Source of the DNA: Adineta steineri
Taxonomy: Eukaryota > Rotifera > Eurotatoria > Adinetida > Adinetidae
Direction: 5' to 3'
Assembly: GCA_905250115.1 (NCBI GenBank)
Contig: CAJNOI010000003.1
Location: forward strand, 1,490,523 to 1,554,522
Length of the DNA: 64,000 bases
Made by a program: the position numbers and the translations under genes. Shown here piece by piece: positions 49,673 to 59,982 of this stretch. Every line of letters starts with the position of its first letter. Position 1 is the stretch's first letter. Below the pieces are notes generated by a model, which was not told the origin of the DNA, made no database searches, and was given only the letters and a program-made list of their open reading frames with translations.

Positions 49673-52543
49673 TCAAATATTCTTCATCATCTCCTCTTTT
49701 ACATTTTGAATATAAGGATCCGTCGGAGGTAGTGCACGTTGTAATATGTCCAGAACACGTTCATGATATGATAGTGCTGTCGAATAGTCTTTCATATTTC
49801 TATAAACCCAACCGATGTTGTTGTATAAATTAGCCAACGAAGGATGATTTGAAGGAAGAGTTTTTTCATAGATTTCGAGCGCTTTTTCGTGAGAAGAAAG
49901 TGCTTTTTCGTACTCTGCCATTTCGTTATACATATTGCCGATGCTATTGTATGAATTAGCCAAATTAGGATGATTTGAAGGAAGAGTTTTTTGTCTAATG
50001 TCAACTGCTTTTTCGTAAAATGAAAGTGCTGTCGAGTACTCTCCCATCTTGTAATACACAGTACCGATGTTGTTATATGAAGAAGCGAACAAAGGATGAT
50101 TTGAAGGAAGACTTTTTTGTTGAATCTCAAGGGCTTTTTCGAAAAATGAAAGAGCCTTCGAATTGTCTTCTATAGTGTAATATATACTAGCAATGTTGCT
50201 GTATGAAGTAGCCAAATTAGGATGATTTGAAGAAAGAGTCTTTTGAAAGATTTCGAGTGCTTTCTCGAAAAATGAAAGTGCTTCCGTATGCTCTCCCATG
50301 TTGTTATACATACTACCGATGTTGTTGTATGACTTAGCCAACAGAGGGTGATTTGAAGGAAGATTTTTTTGATAGATTTCAAGTGCTTTTTGGTGAGGGG
50401 AAAGTGCTTTGGAGTACTCTGCCATTTCGTTATACACATTACCGATGCTGTTGTATGAACTAGCCAAATCAGGATGATTTGAAGGAAGAGTTTTTTGTCT
50501 AATGTTAAGTGCTTTTTCGTAAAATGAAAGTGCTTTCGAATATTCTCCCATGTTGTGATACACACAACCGATGTTGCTGAATGAAGTAGCAAAATTAGGA
50601 TGATGTAAAGGAAGAGTTTTCTGGTAGATTTCGAGTGCTTTTTCGTACAATGAAAGGGCTTTTGAGCACTCTCCCATCTGTTTGTACAGCATACCGATGT
50701 TGTTGTATGAAATAGCCAACAAAGGATGGTTTGAAGGAAGAGTTTTTTGATAGATTTTAAGTGCTTTTTCGAGAGTGAAAAGTGCTTTCGGGTACTCTCC
50801 CATACTGTCATACAAAATCCCGATGTTGTTATATGAAGTAACCAGATCAGGATGATTGGAAGGAAGAACTTCTTCTCGAATTTTAAGTGCTTTTTCGGAA
50901 AATGAAAGTGCTTTCGAGTACTCTCCCATCTTGTAATACACAGTACCGATGTTATTATATGACAGCGCGAAATCCGAATAATTTGAAGGAGGATTTGTTT
51001 GTCTAATGTCAAGTGCTTTTTCGTAAAATGAAAGTGCTTTCGAGTACTCTCCCATGTTATTATACAGCATACCGATATTGTTGTATGAAGTAGCCAAATT
51101 AGGATGATTTGACGGGAGAGCCTTTTCTATAATCACCAGTCCTCTTTTGTAATACCAAATAGCTTTTTCATAATCACCCTGCGTAACTTTTGCCACTCCC
51201 AGCTGATTATAATAAAATGCTTTTTCATCCTCATTCGATACCTGTTCGAGTAATATGCTATAAAGTTCTTCAGCTTTATTAACTTGACCAATTTGAAGCA
51301 ATAATTGACCCAATCGGTGCCATCCAGTACTACCACTAGCTTCCTCTCGTATTCGATCAGTAAGTACTCGTAATTGTTGATCATCATCCGACGTTAATTG
51401 TAGTTCAACTTGATAAAGTTCATTGTCAATGTCCATCACTTTAATTGCACCGACTCGAAAGACGGTGTGCATTGAGAAGAGAATTTCTTCTTCATCTTTA
51501 AAATAACTCTTGTCTTTGATAGAAGCGAATGGTGCTGATTTTATACAAGGATCAATGGACATTACAAATAGAATGCTGACCGTATCTGTATTTTCTAAAG
51601 CACTTAAAGCAAGTCCGAGAGCTATGCCTTGTTCCATACTAGTGGATAAAAAGTTATTGAAAGATATTAAACACCCTTTTGTTCTTTGCAGTTTTTCGAA
51701 ATTTGCTTTGGACAAACCTTGTCCGCGATAGACTGTGAATGGTTTGCCATGATCAATATTAAACTGTTGTTGATGTAGTTGATGAATTTGTTGATGCAGG
51801 TGATGAATGAAAAAACCCATATTAATAATGGTATCACTTTCCATAGAGCGAAGAGCATAATTCAGCGTAGAATAGATAAATAAGGGAGAAGTATACCACC
51901 AAATAGCTGATTGAGTATAGTATTCGTTTTCAAATTTATCAATACTGTTTGCCGATCCGCAATTATGTTGTCGACAATAAGTTGTAAACTGTGTAATGGC
52001 CTGTTCATCGTAATCCATATCAAGAAGAATATCCTTGAATATTTGGGTATACATAAAAGTTGGCTCCAACTGATTTAAATCATCAGTTGAAGTCATTTCA
52101 TTTACGGTGACAAAACTCATAGCAATTGAGTCTTGATTGTACTTCTTGATATCCATTTGTAATGACTGGCACAGATCTTTAATTTTAGTATGAACGCTTT
52201 TGATTTTTCGCCAGTTTTTGGTCCATTCTTCATTTAAGGGTTGAAAGTTACTGAAGATATAAACACCATCCAACTGAATAATATCATTAATGAGGGGTAT
52301 AATTTGTTGAGCGATAGTGTTCTCGACAACAAGAAAAGATTTGATGTCTTCATTATCGGAAATATAGTCGACGCATTCATCTCTCTGTGTAAAGACGTTG
52401 ACATTATCGGCATCGGTTTGTATTTGTGTCAAAATATGTTTGTAGTCTTTGTTTGTTTCATCCATAGACTCATATAACCAAATTAGTAGATGATCTTGTA
52501 CGATACGTCTTCGTCGTTCGATACTATTAGGTACTGTGTCCAT
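49673..52543 (-). CDS. ADP-ribosyltransferase with kinesin-light-chain-type TPR array, copy 1
   Basis: One intronless frame of 956 residues. Residues 1-160 form an alpha/beta region (VNVFTQRDECVDYI, IKSFLVVENTIA, LDGVYIFS) resembling a receiver or Rossmann fold. Residues about 160-385 are an R-S-E type mono-ADP-ribosyltransferase domain: VYRGQG with Arg273, FNNFLSTS with STS at 300-302, and FKDEEEILF with the E-x-E pair at 351/353. From about 405 to the end there are thirteen TPR units, of which the last eleven or twelve are 42-residue KLC-like repeats (SYNNIGxVYxxMGEYSKALS). No signal peptide or membrane segment is present, so it should be cytosolic. The family would transfer ADP-ribose from NAD to a partner chosen by the TPR array. 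Substrate is unknown. Such genes are, from memory, expanded in bdelloids. Confidence 0.9.
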   Translation of the reverse strand: MDTVPNSIERRRRIVQDHLLIWLYESMDETNKDYKHILTQIQTDADNVNVFTQRDECVDYISDNEDIKSFLVVENTIAQQIIPLINDIIQLDGVYIFSNFQPLNEEWTKNWRKIKSVHTKIKDLCQSLQMDIKKYNQDSIAMSFVTVNEMTSTDDLNQLEPTFMYTQIFKDILLDMDYDEQAITQFTTYCRQHNCGSANSIDKFENEYYTQSAIWWYTSPLFIYSTLNYALRSMESDTIINMGFFIHHLHQQIHQLHQQQFNIDHGKPFTVYRGQGLSKANFEKLQRTKGCLISFNNFLSTSMEQGIALGLALSALENTDTVSILFVMSIDPCIKSAPFASIKDKSYFKDEEEILFSMHTVFRVGAIKVMDIDNELYQVELQLTSDDDQQLRVLTDRIREEASGSTGWHRLGQLLLQIGQVNKAEELYSILLEQVSNEDEKAFYYNQLGVAKVTQGDYEKAIWYYKRGLVIIEKALPSNHPNLATSYNNIGMLYNNMGEYSKALSFYEKALDIRQTNPPSNYSDFALSYNNIGTVYYKMGEYSKALSFSEKALKIREEVLPSNHPDLVTSYNNIGILYDSMGEYPKALFTLEKALKIYQKTLPSNHPLLAISYNNIGMLYKQMGECSKALSLYEKALEIYQKTLPLHHPNFATSFSNIGCVYHNMGEYSKALSFYEKALNIRQKTLPSNHPDLASSYNSIGNVYNEMAEYSKALSPHQKALEIYQKNLPSNHPLLAKSYNNIGSMYNNMGEHTEALSFFEKALEIFQKTLSSNHPNLATSYSNIASIYYTIEDNSKALSFFEKALEIQQKSLPSNHPLFASSYNNIGTVYYKMGEYSTALSFYEKAVDIRQKTLPSNHPNLANSYNSIGNMYNEMAEYEKALSSHEKALEIYEKTLPSNHPSLANLYNNIGWVYRNMKDYSTALSYHERVLDILQRALPPTDPYIQNVKEEMMKNI

Positions 52544-53113
52544 TTCGTGTACTATGTCGGTTTTTCAATTAAATATATAAAAGTGAAGGAGATGAATAAA
52601 CTATGTTATTTATATGAGTAAGGAATCTCTCTATGTAAAGAATCGTACGGCGCTGTTGTCTATCTTTATATGTTTATTTAGATTATTTATAGTCGAATTT
52701 TGTCTTCTATATCGTTTCATTTACGCTATAGAACCAGGTAACGACAAAGGACGAAAAAAACAAGAATTTATTTTTTTTTCAACTTTCCTCAGAGATAAGA
52801 GATAATATTGTCAATAACAAAAAAAAACATATTTTCTCGGTAAATAAAACACATTAAAAGTCTCGCAGCATTTTCTGTTGTGTTGGAATTGTATATTGTG
52901 GTTACACAAGAATACAAATCAAATGATCGTATTTTTCTTTGTGAACGATCAATAATATCTACTCAATTTTGTGTACATATTATTTACAAAAAGAGTAAAT
53001 AATAATGAATATTAAACTTATTGTTTGATAAATTAATAATTTATTCAATATTAGAATCATAATTAAAACAATAGCAGAAGTACTCGCCGTTACAGGAAAA
53101 TTGAGGATATAAA

Positions 53114-53153
53114 GGGTGTAGCTTATTTATCTTACTTACACTCATCCTCAAGA
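53114..53153. repeat. Decayed telomere-like motif at the upstream end of ART-TPR unit 1
   Basis: AAAGGGTGTAGCTTATTTAT then TTACACTCATCCTCA stands exactly where unit 2 has the intact hairpin GAAGGGTGTGGGTGTATC then CACCCACACCCACACCCTC (58041-58087). The flanks TACAGGAAAATTGAGRATAT are shared. Confidence 0.6.
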
Positions 53154-53772
53154 TTTTTGATGATTTCTTCTAATGTTTGCATTCGAATCAGAAGGTTGAG
53201 ACATATTGGATATTCTTAGTCAAAGGTTACTCTAATAATCGCTCTACTAAATTTTTCTTCCAGAACAGGATCAACGACTCCGTTGGATGAGCGCTAGCTT
53301 GTTTGACATCGATGAAAATTTCTTTCCTTATTTTTAGATAAAATGTTTTCAGTCTACAAAAAAAAACTTGTCTAAATATTATTATGTATTTAATATATGT
53401 CAAATAATTTATTCAATCAAATATAGAAATAAAAAAAAGGTTTGAGAAATAAATTTCCTACGAAGATATTTAAAACGAATAAATAAATTCATAATAAGTA
53501 ATAGGATATTTCGAAAGAGGTTGTATCAACAATCTTATTTATTCGATAAATATTTTTCTCGATTTTGTTTTCTAGTAAAAGAAGATGAAAAATTTTCCAG
53601 TTCTAATTCTAATCAATTCTAGAATACGTACTTGACAGTGTCATTTCATTTTTCCATCGAATAGTCTCATCATAAAAATTCGACATTTATATATAATCAT
53701 CAAGCCCATTTATTATTAACAAACTCTTTCGTATAAGATCAAACTTTTCTATAAATAACAACAGCCGAAACA

Positions 53773-54078
53773 ATGTTTAGTAGAATCAATAGAGCTGTAC
53801 ATAATAGAATTTTTACTTGTCATTTACGTTTACTAAGATATTGTCGAATCGATAATTCTTCGCTTTCATTATCACATCCAATACTTAATCGATTTTGTTT
53901 AACAATTTCACTTGAAATTGGACATGAAATTGAAACTCTCTATCATGAAGGAACATCGATAGAATATGTTCTTCATCCTACAAATTATCCTAATTTAAAT
54001 AATGTTGGTTTATGTGTTATTGACGACAAACTAGCTATGTCTTTCTGTTCTGATAAGAGACTTTCTTTAATTAATTGA
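53773..54078 (+). pseudogene. F-box-family-like fragment
   Basis: A 101-codon frame without an F-box. It contains INRAVHNRIFTCHLRLLRY, HPILNRFCLTI, EGTSIEYVLHPTNYPNLNNV and GLCVID, which resemble a stretch found after the F-box in one bdelloid F-box family (a LNxRL...LDRFCxxILPxI...NYPNL pattern, from memory). Both ends of the family are missing and the frame ends early, so this is more likely a remnant than a gene. Confidence 0.4.
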
Positions 54079-54623
54079 TTTCAGTGTAGAATTTGAATTA
54101 GTTATTCGAAAGCAGAATAATTTATTTTCGAACATATAATTAGTTAAATTAAATATTCAAGAATAAACATTTACTATCTGAAACATATTCTTTATAAGTA
54201 CATCGTTATAAGAACACGAATTTAATCATTCTTCATTTGTATAAGCAAAAACAAAGATATTGATAATAAATTTGATTGAAATTTTTCATGGTTAGTAGAA
54301 ACATTAGCGGTAATCAATAATATATATATATTGCAGCTTATTAACTTTTTCTTCATCATATGAAGCCTCGTTCACCACTAATACAATTCAATTCCACATA
54401 AGTTATTCGTCTTTTATTATAGGGAACATTCTCGTAAGGAATCAGAAATGTTAATGTCTGGGGATGTCTTTTAAACACATACACATGCATACGTATTACC
54501 TTATCAATCGGCTTCGTCCATTACGTTTTTAATATTTACAGAGTTGCTCTCTCTACGCGTGCCACTGAAAAATAGAATTAATTCAAAATAAGTGAACAAA
54601 ACATTCTTTTATTTATTTATTTA

Positions 54624-57515
54624 CTAAATACTCTTTATTATTTCCTTTTTTACGATTTCAATACTATTTTTCACATTTTTAATATGAGGATGAGTTGAAG
54701 GTAATGCACATTGCCATATATTCAGAGCACGTTCATAATATGAAAGTGTTTTGGAATAGTCTTTCATATTTCTATAAACCCAACCGATGTTATTGTATGA
54801 AGTAGCCAGATCAGGATGATTTGAAGGAAGAGTTTTTTGAAAAATTTCAAGTGCTTTTTCGTGATATGAAAGAGCTATCGGGTAGTCTCCCATCTTGTTA
54901 TACACCAAACCGATGTCGTTGTATGAAGTAGCCAAAGAAGGATGGTTTGAAGGAAGTGTTTTTTGATCAATTTCAAGTACTTTTTCGTAAAACGAAAGTG
55001 CTTTCGAGTACTCTCTAATACTGGAATACACACTACCGATGTTGCTGTACGAAGCAGCAAAATGAGGATGATTTTGATGAAGAGTTTTTTTATAGATTTC
55101 AAGTGCTTTTTCGTAAAGTGAAAGTGCTTTCGAGTAATCTCCCATCTTGTCATACATCAAACCGATGTCGTTGTATGAAATAGCCAAATGAGGATGATTT
55201 TGATGAAGAGTTTTTTTATATATTTCAAATGCTTTTTCGTAAAATGAAAGTGCTTCCGAGTACTCTCCCATCTTATCATACATCAAACCGATGTCGTTGT
55301 ATGAAATAGCCAAATCAGGATGATTTGATGGAAGATTTGTTTTTAAAATTCCAAATGCTTTTTTGAAAATTGAAAGTGCTTTCGAGTACTCTCCCATGTT
55401 ATCATACACATTACTGATGTTGCTGTATAAAGTTGCCAAATGAGGATCATTTGAGGGAAGAGTTTTTTGACAAATTTCAAGTGCTTTTTCGTGAGATAAA
55501 AGTGCTTTCGAGTACTCTCCCATCTTGTCATACATCAAAGCGATATTGTTGTATGAAACAGCCAAATTAGGATGATTTGATGGAAGATTTGTTTTTAGAA
55601 TTCCAAATGCTTTTTCGTAAAATGAAAGTGCTTTGGGACACTCTCCCATGTTCTCATAGACATTACTAATGTTGCCATATAAAGTAGCCAAATGAGGATG
55701 ATTTGAAGGAAGAGTTTTTCGATAAATTTCAAGTGATTTTTCGTAAAATGTAAGGACTTTGGAGTACTGTCCCATCATGTTATACGCAGTACCAATGTTG
55801 TTATACGAAGCAGCCAACGAAGGATGATTTGAAGGAAGAGTTTTTTGAAAAATTTCAAGTGCTTTTTCGTAAAATAAAACTGCTTTCGAGTGCTCTCCCA
55901 TGTGGTTATATACATTACCAATGTTGTTGTATGAAGTAGCCACATCAGAATGATTTGAAGGAAGAAATTTTTGCAAAATTTCAAGTGCTATTTTGTAATA
56001 TGAAAGCGCTTTCGAGTACTCTTCCATTTTGTCATACACACTACCGATGTTGCTGTATGAAGTAGCTAATAAAGGATGATTTAATGAACGAGTTTTTTGA
56101 TAGATTTTAACTCCTTGTTGGTGATACCAAATAGCCTTTTCATAATCACCCTGCTCATCTTTGACATATCCCAGTCGATTATAATAATACTGCTTTTCAT
56201 CCTCGTGAGATGTCTGTTCAATTAATACATGATATAATTCTTCAGCTTTATTAAATTGACCAATTTTAAGCAATAAGTCACCCAATCTCTGCCATCCAGT
56301 ACTACCACCAGCTTCCTCTCGTATCCGATCAGTAAGCAATCGCAGTTGTTGATCATCATCCGACGTTAATTGTAGTTCAACTTGATAAAGTTGATTGTTA
56401 ATGTCCATCACTTTAATTGCTCCCACTCGAAAGACGGTGTGCATTGAGAAGAGAATTTCTTCTTCATCTTTAAAATAACTCTTGTCTTTGATAGAGGCAA
56501 ATGGTGCTGATTTTATGCAAGGATCAATGGACATTATAAATAAAATGCCAACCATGTCAGCGTTTTGTGACGCACTATAAGCGAATCCAGAAGCTATCTC
56601 TTGTTCGGTACTAGTGGATAAAAAGTTGTTGAAAGACATTAAACCACCTTCTGTTTTTTTGAGTTTCTCGAAATTTGATTTGGATAGACCTTGCCCACGA
56701 TAGACTGTGAATGGTTTGCTATGATCAGTATTAATCTGTTGTTGATGTAGATGATGAATCTGTATATGAAGATCATGAATAAGGAAACCCATATTAATAA
56801 TAGTATCGGCTTCCATAGAGCGAAGAGCATAATTCAACATAGAATAGATATATGATGGGTAAGTATACCACCAAATAGCTGATTGAGCATGATATTCTTT
56901 TTCAAATCGATCGATATTGATTGCCGATCCGAATTTATTTTGTCGGCAGTATGAAGTAAATTCTGTAATGGCTTGTTCACCATGTTTCATATCAAGAAGA
57001 ATATCCTTGAATATTTGAGTGTACATAAATGTTGGTTCCAACTGATTCAAATTATCAGTTGAATCTATTTCAGTCACTGTTAAAAAACTCACAGCAATCG
57101 AATCTTGATTGCATGTCTTAATACACGATTGTAATGATTTGCATAAGTCATTGATGTTGCTATGAACACTCTTGATTTTTTGACATTTTGTTGTCCATTC
57201 TTCTTGCAGGATTTCAATATCACTGAAGATATAAACACCATCCAACTGAGGAACATCATTGATGAAGGGTATAATGTGTTGAGCGATAGTGTTCTCGACA
57301 ACGAGAAAAGATTTGATGTTTTCATTATCGGAAATAAAGTCGACGCATTCATCTCTCTGTGTAAAGACGTTGACATTGTTGGCACCGGTTTGTATTTGTG
57401 TCAGAATATGTTTGTAATCTTTGTTTGTTTCATCCATAGACTCATCTAACCAAATTAGTAGATGATCTTGTACGATACGTCTTCGCCGTTCGATACTATT
57501 AGGTACTGTGTCCAT
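54624..57515 (-). CDS. ADP-ribosyltransferase with kinesin-light-chain-type TPR array, copy 2
   Basis: An intronless paralogue of 963 residues with the same order: N-terminal alpha/beta region (FTQRDECVDFI, SFLVVENTIAQ), ART domain with VYRGQG, SFNNFLSTS and DEEEILFSMHTVFRVGAIKVMD, then about thirteen TPR units of the 42-residue KLC type to the end. The three catalytic positions are all kept, so activity is plausible. The N-terminal half is more conserved between copies than the repeat array, where individual repeats do not align one to one. One two-repeat block is duplicated (see findings). The first repeat is EDEKQYYYNRLGYVKDEQGD in both copies. Upstream flank and 3' flank are shared with copy 1, showing that the unit was duplicated as DNA, not by retrocopying. 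Confidence 0.9.
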   Translation of the reverse strand: MDTVPNSIERRRRIVQDHLLIWLDESMDETNKDYKHILTQIQTGANNVNVFTQRDECVDFISDNENIKSFLVVENTIAQHIIPFINDVPQLDGVYIFSDIEILQEEWTTKCQKIKSVHSNINDLCKSLQSCIKTCNQDSIAVSFLTVTEIDSTDNLNQLEPTFMYTQIFKDILLDMKHGEQAITEFTSYCRQNKFGSAINIDRFEKEYHAQSAIWWYTYPSYIYSMLNYALRSMEADTIINMGFLIHDLHIQIHHLHQQQINTDHSKPFTVYRGQGLSKSNFEKLKKTEGGLMSFNNFLSTSTEQEIASGFAYSASQNADMVGILFIMSIDPCIKSAPFASIKDKSYFKDEEEILFSMHTVFRVGAIKVMDINNQLYQVELQLTSDDDQQLRLLTDRIREEAGGSTGWQRLGDLLLKIGQFNKAEELYHVLIEQTSHEDEKQYYYNRLGYVKDEQGDYEKAIWYHQQGVKIYQKTRSLNHPLLATSYSNIGSVYDKMEEYSKALSYYKIALEILQKFLPSNHSDVATSYNNIGNVYNHMGEHSKAVLFYEKALEIFQKTLPSNHPSLAASYNNIGTAYNMMGQYSKVLTFYEKSLEIYRKTLPSNHPHLATLYGNISNVYENMGECPKALSFYEKAFGILKTNLPSNHPNLAVSYNNIALMYDKMGEYSKALLSHEKALEICQKTLPSNDPHLATLYSNISNVYDNMGEYSKALSIFKKAFGILKTNLPSNHPDLAISYNDIGLMYDKMGEYSEALSFYEKAFEIYKKTLHQNHPHLAISYNDIGLMYDKMGDYSKALSLYEKALEIYKKTLHQNHPHFAASYSNIGSVYSSIREYSKALSFYEKVLEIDQKTLPSNHPSLATSYNDIGLVYNKMGDYPIALSYHEKALEIFQKTLPSNHPDLATSYNNIGWVYRNMKDYSKTLSYYERALNIWQCALPSTHPHIKNVKNSIEIVKKEIIKSI

Positions 57516-58985
57516 TTCGTGTATTATGTCGATTTTTCGACTGAATAGATGAAGTGAAAGAGATGAATAAGCTCGATTATTTATATGAGTATGGAATATC
57601 TTTGTGTAAAGAATAGTACGGCGCCATTGTCTATCTTTACATGTTTATTTAGTTTATTTATAATAGAACTTTGTCCTCTGTATCCTTTCATTTACGCTAT
57701 TGAGCCAGGTGACGACAAAGGACGAAAAACAAAGAACTCATTTTTTTTCAACTTTCCTCAGAGATAAGAGATAATATTGTCAGTAACAGAAAAACACATT
57801 AAAAGTCACGCTGCATTTTCTTTTGCGTTGAAATTACATATAAGGACACAAACTAAATGATCGTGTTTTTTTTGTAAACGATCAAAAAATCTATCCAATC
57901 TTGTACACATATTATCAACAAAAAGAGTAAATAACAACAAATATTAAATTCATTGTTCGATAAATTAACAATTTATTCAGTATTAGAATCATAATTAAAA
58001 CTAGCAAAACTACTCGCCGCTACAGGAAAATTGAGAATATGAAGGGTGTGGGTGTATCTTATTTATATCACCCACACCCACACCCTCAGAAAGGCACATA
58101 ATATAAGATCTTGTTTTACTATTTGTCATTATCTTTTTCAGAGATAATTAATAGGTGGAGACTTACTCCAATGTCATTCTCAGAGACGACTTTTTGTTTT
58201 TCTAAATCATCGGTCCTTCAAAATTTGGAGCTTCGTATGACATTTCTCAATTGAGTAAAGGAAGTACTGAAGTTATATTTTACTAAGAATGATGTAACTC
58301 TTAACTTTAATGAAGTCTACCATAATGTTTAGTCATTATCGATTTGATAATTATCTAACTAGTAGTTGGATAATAGTGAAAATTTTTATAAAAATATTGT
58401 GCAATATATGATAACAATGATCTTCAACTTGGTAACAAATATTATGATAGGATGAAGTATTTTTATTCAGTTACCGATCACTATTTGAACTTTTTCATAT
58501 AATAAAACATTTTACATATGTCATCGATCCATTAGAGTTAAAGAAATATTACTGATTTTCATCTATCGAATCACTACTACTTCGTATCTTTTCATTATTA
58601 CGTGAAATTTTCTTCATAACTCCTTCAACTTCAAGAAATATTTCTTAATGTTCATATAAAGATATGATATGAAGAGAACAATGTAAATAGATATATCTCA
58701 ATCTAAGCATCTTATCTGGAACAATTTTTTAGTTTGATAAGAAGATTAAGTGTAAAAAAAAGAAATTGAATAAAATACTTAATAAAATATTCTTTACGAT
58801 AAATCTGTCAGAAGAGAAAAAAATTGACAGAATGAAAGAAAAGTATGAACAAATGAAACAGAAAAAAAAGGTGCCTAGAAACATCTGCATGTATTGAGTT
58901 GCGTCGATAGTATCTCCATGTTAACGGGCAAATGCACATACATATATTGAGCAATCGGGAAGAATACAAATACTTTCAATAGAAA
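57516..58985. other. Promoter flank of ART-TPR copy 2 and intergenic DNA
   Basis: About 525 bp matches the flank of copy 1 and ends at the hairpin 58041-58087. The rest is AT-rich without recognisable genes, ending at the ZC2HC1-family start. Confidence 0.5.
58041..58087. repeat. Telomere-like inverted motif G (intact hairpin)
   Basis: GAAGGGTGTGGGTGTATCTT, 11 further bases, then CACCCACACCCACACCCTC. The arms GGGTGTGGGTG and CACCCACACCC pair perfectly. It marks the distal edge of duplication unit 2. Confidence 0.75.
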
Positions 58986-59982
58986 ATGAACGACAACGAA
59001 GAAGACGATACTATTAATGACAATGGTATAGAAGAATCACTCCAAGACATGATTCAATGTCCAGCATGTCAACGACGAATGCGTTCAGATGTTTATTCTA
59101 AACATCCAAATGTTTGTCGTGAAAATCTAACAAAAAAACGTAATAGAAATATATTTGATATGACACAATATCGTTCAATAAGATCAGGTGACAAAACTAT
59201 ACCAGTGCATAAACTATCATCAATCGATGAAAAAAAATCAAACAATAATAAAAACAACGATAACAATCTTAATAATATACGACCATCTCAAACACGTAGT
59301 GCAAAACGTGATCGTCGATCGGATACAGTTATACCTCCTATTATCAATAATTTCTGTATGTAAATAAATTAAATATTTTAAAGTATATCAGATATATTTT
59401 TGAAAATGAACCTGAAAAGTATAAAAATTAATTTTATTCGAAGTAATACTCTTGAAACAAGGTCAGTTTGTATAAACATAATCTTTCTTTCATCATAAAA
59501 TCTTACTGAACACATAGCAATCACCTCGAGACATAGTAACTTCAGTTCAAATAAAAATCTTATTTTATTTTATTTTAGGTTGTCCAAATTGTAAACGTAC
59601 ATTTTGTGAAAAAGCATATGATCGTCATGTTACATTTTGTTCAAGTAAATTAAAACAATTACAACAACCACCATCCGAAGAAACACTTCTTGCTCGATTG
59701 AAACTTGATCGTCGTATTAAATTCAGTTCAAATCGTATTGTTTCAACACTTTCTCATACATCACCTGTCGTTACTACACCTATTCAAACTTCTAATATTA
59801 ATAAACAAATATCATCATTGCCAAATGAAGCACTTTGTCTATTATCAATGCGAAAAAAACATTCAGATACATTAGCACGTTGTCCATGGTGTTCAAAACC
59901 GTATATGCCTAATTGTATACATTATTGTAGAAATTCAAAAGAATTATTTTCAATTCATTCAAAAATAAAAAATATAGTCTAG
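58986..59982 (+). CDS. ZC2HC1: C2HC zinc-finger protein, ZC2HC1 family
   Basis: Two exons, 58986-59355 and 59579-59982, join in frame to 257 residues. The first finger is CPACQRRMRSDVYSKHPNVC (C-x2-C-x12-H-x4-C pattern). The second, reconstituted just after the intron, is CPNCKRTFCEKAYDRHVTFC. A third possible metal site is CPWCSKPYMPNCIHYC near the C-terminus. Between fingers lies IFDMTQYRSIRSG and an Asn/Lys-rich segment. Family members are small proteins of poorly known function, several with testis or ciliary expression. Which paralogue (A, B or C) cannot be decided. The gene is convergent with NDUFB10. Confidence 0.8.

Larger units (their letters stand above)
52544..54623. other. Promoter flank of ART-TPR copy 1 and spacer
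   Basis: The first about 570 bp matches the upstream flank of copy 2 and so presumably holds the promoter. A decayed hairpin follows at 53114-53153. The remainder is unique AT-rich DNA with an F-box-like fragment (53773-54078) and, at about 54460-54515, a decayed counterpart of motif F. Confidence 0.55.
49561..58040. repeat. Tandem segmental duplication, about 3.5 kb units
   Basis: Unit 1 (about 49561-53113) and unit 2 (about 54510-58040) are direct copies. The similarity includes the whole intronless gene, its 3' flank (CCATTACGTTTTTA..., then AATAGAATTA) and about 550 bp upstream of each ATG (for example TACGGCGC, TTATATGAGTA, TACAGGAAAATTGAG). Between them lies about 1.4 kb of non-duplicated sequence with an F-box-like fragment. 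Confidence 0.85.

Noticed and set aside
49792-51012. Minus-strand frames of 112 and 280 codons inside ART-TPR copy 1
   Set aside because: They are alternate-frame readings of the 126-bp TPR repeat, which keeps any stop-free frame open. Similar shadows occur in copy 2 (54875-55984).
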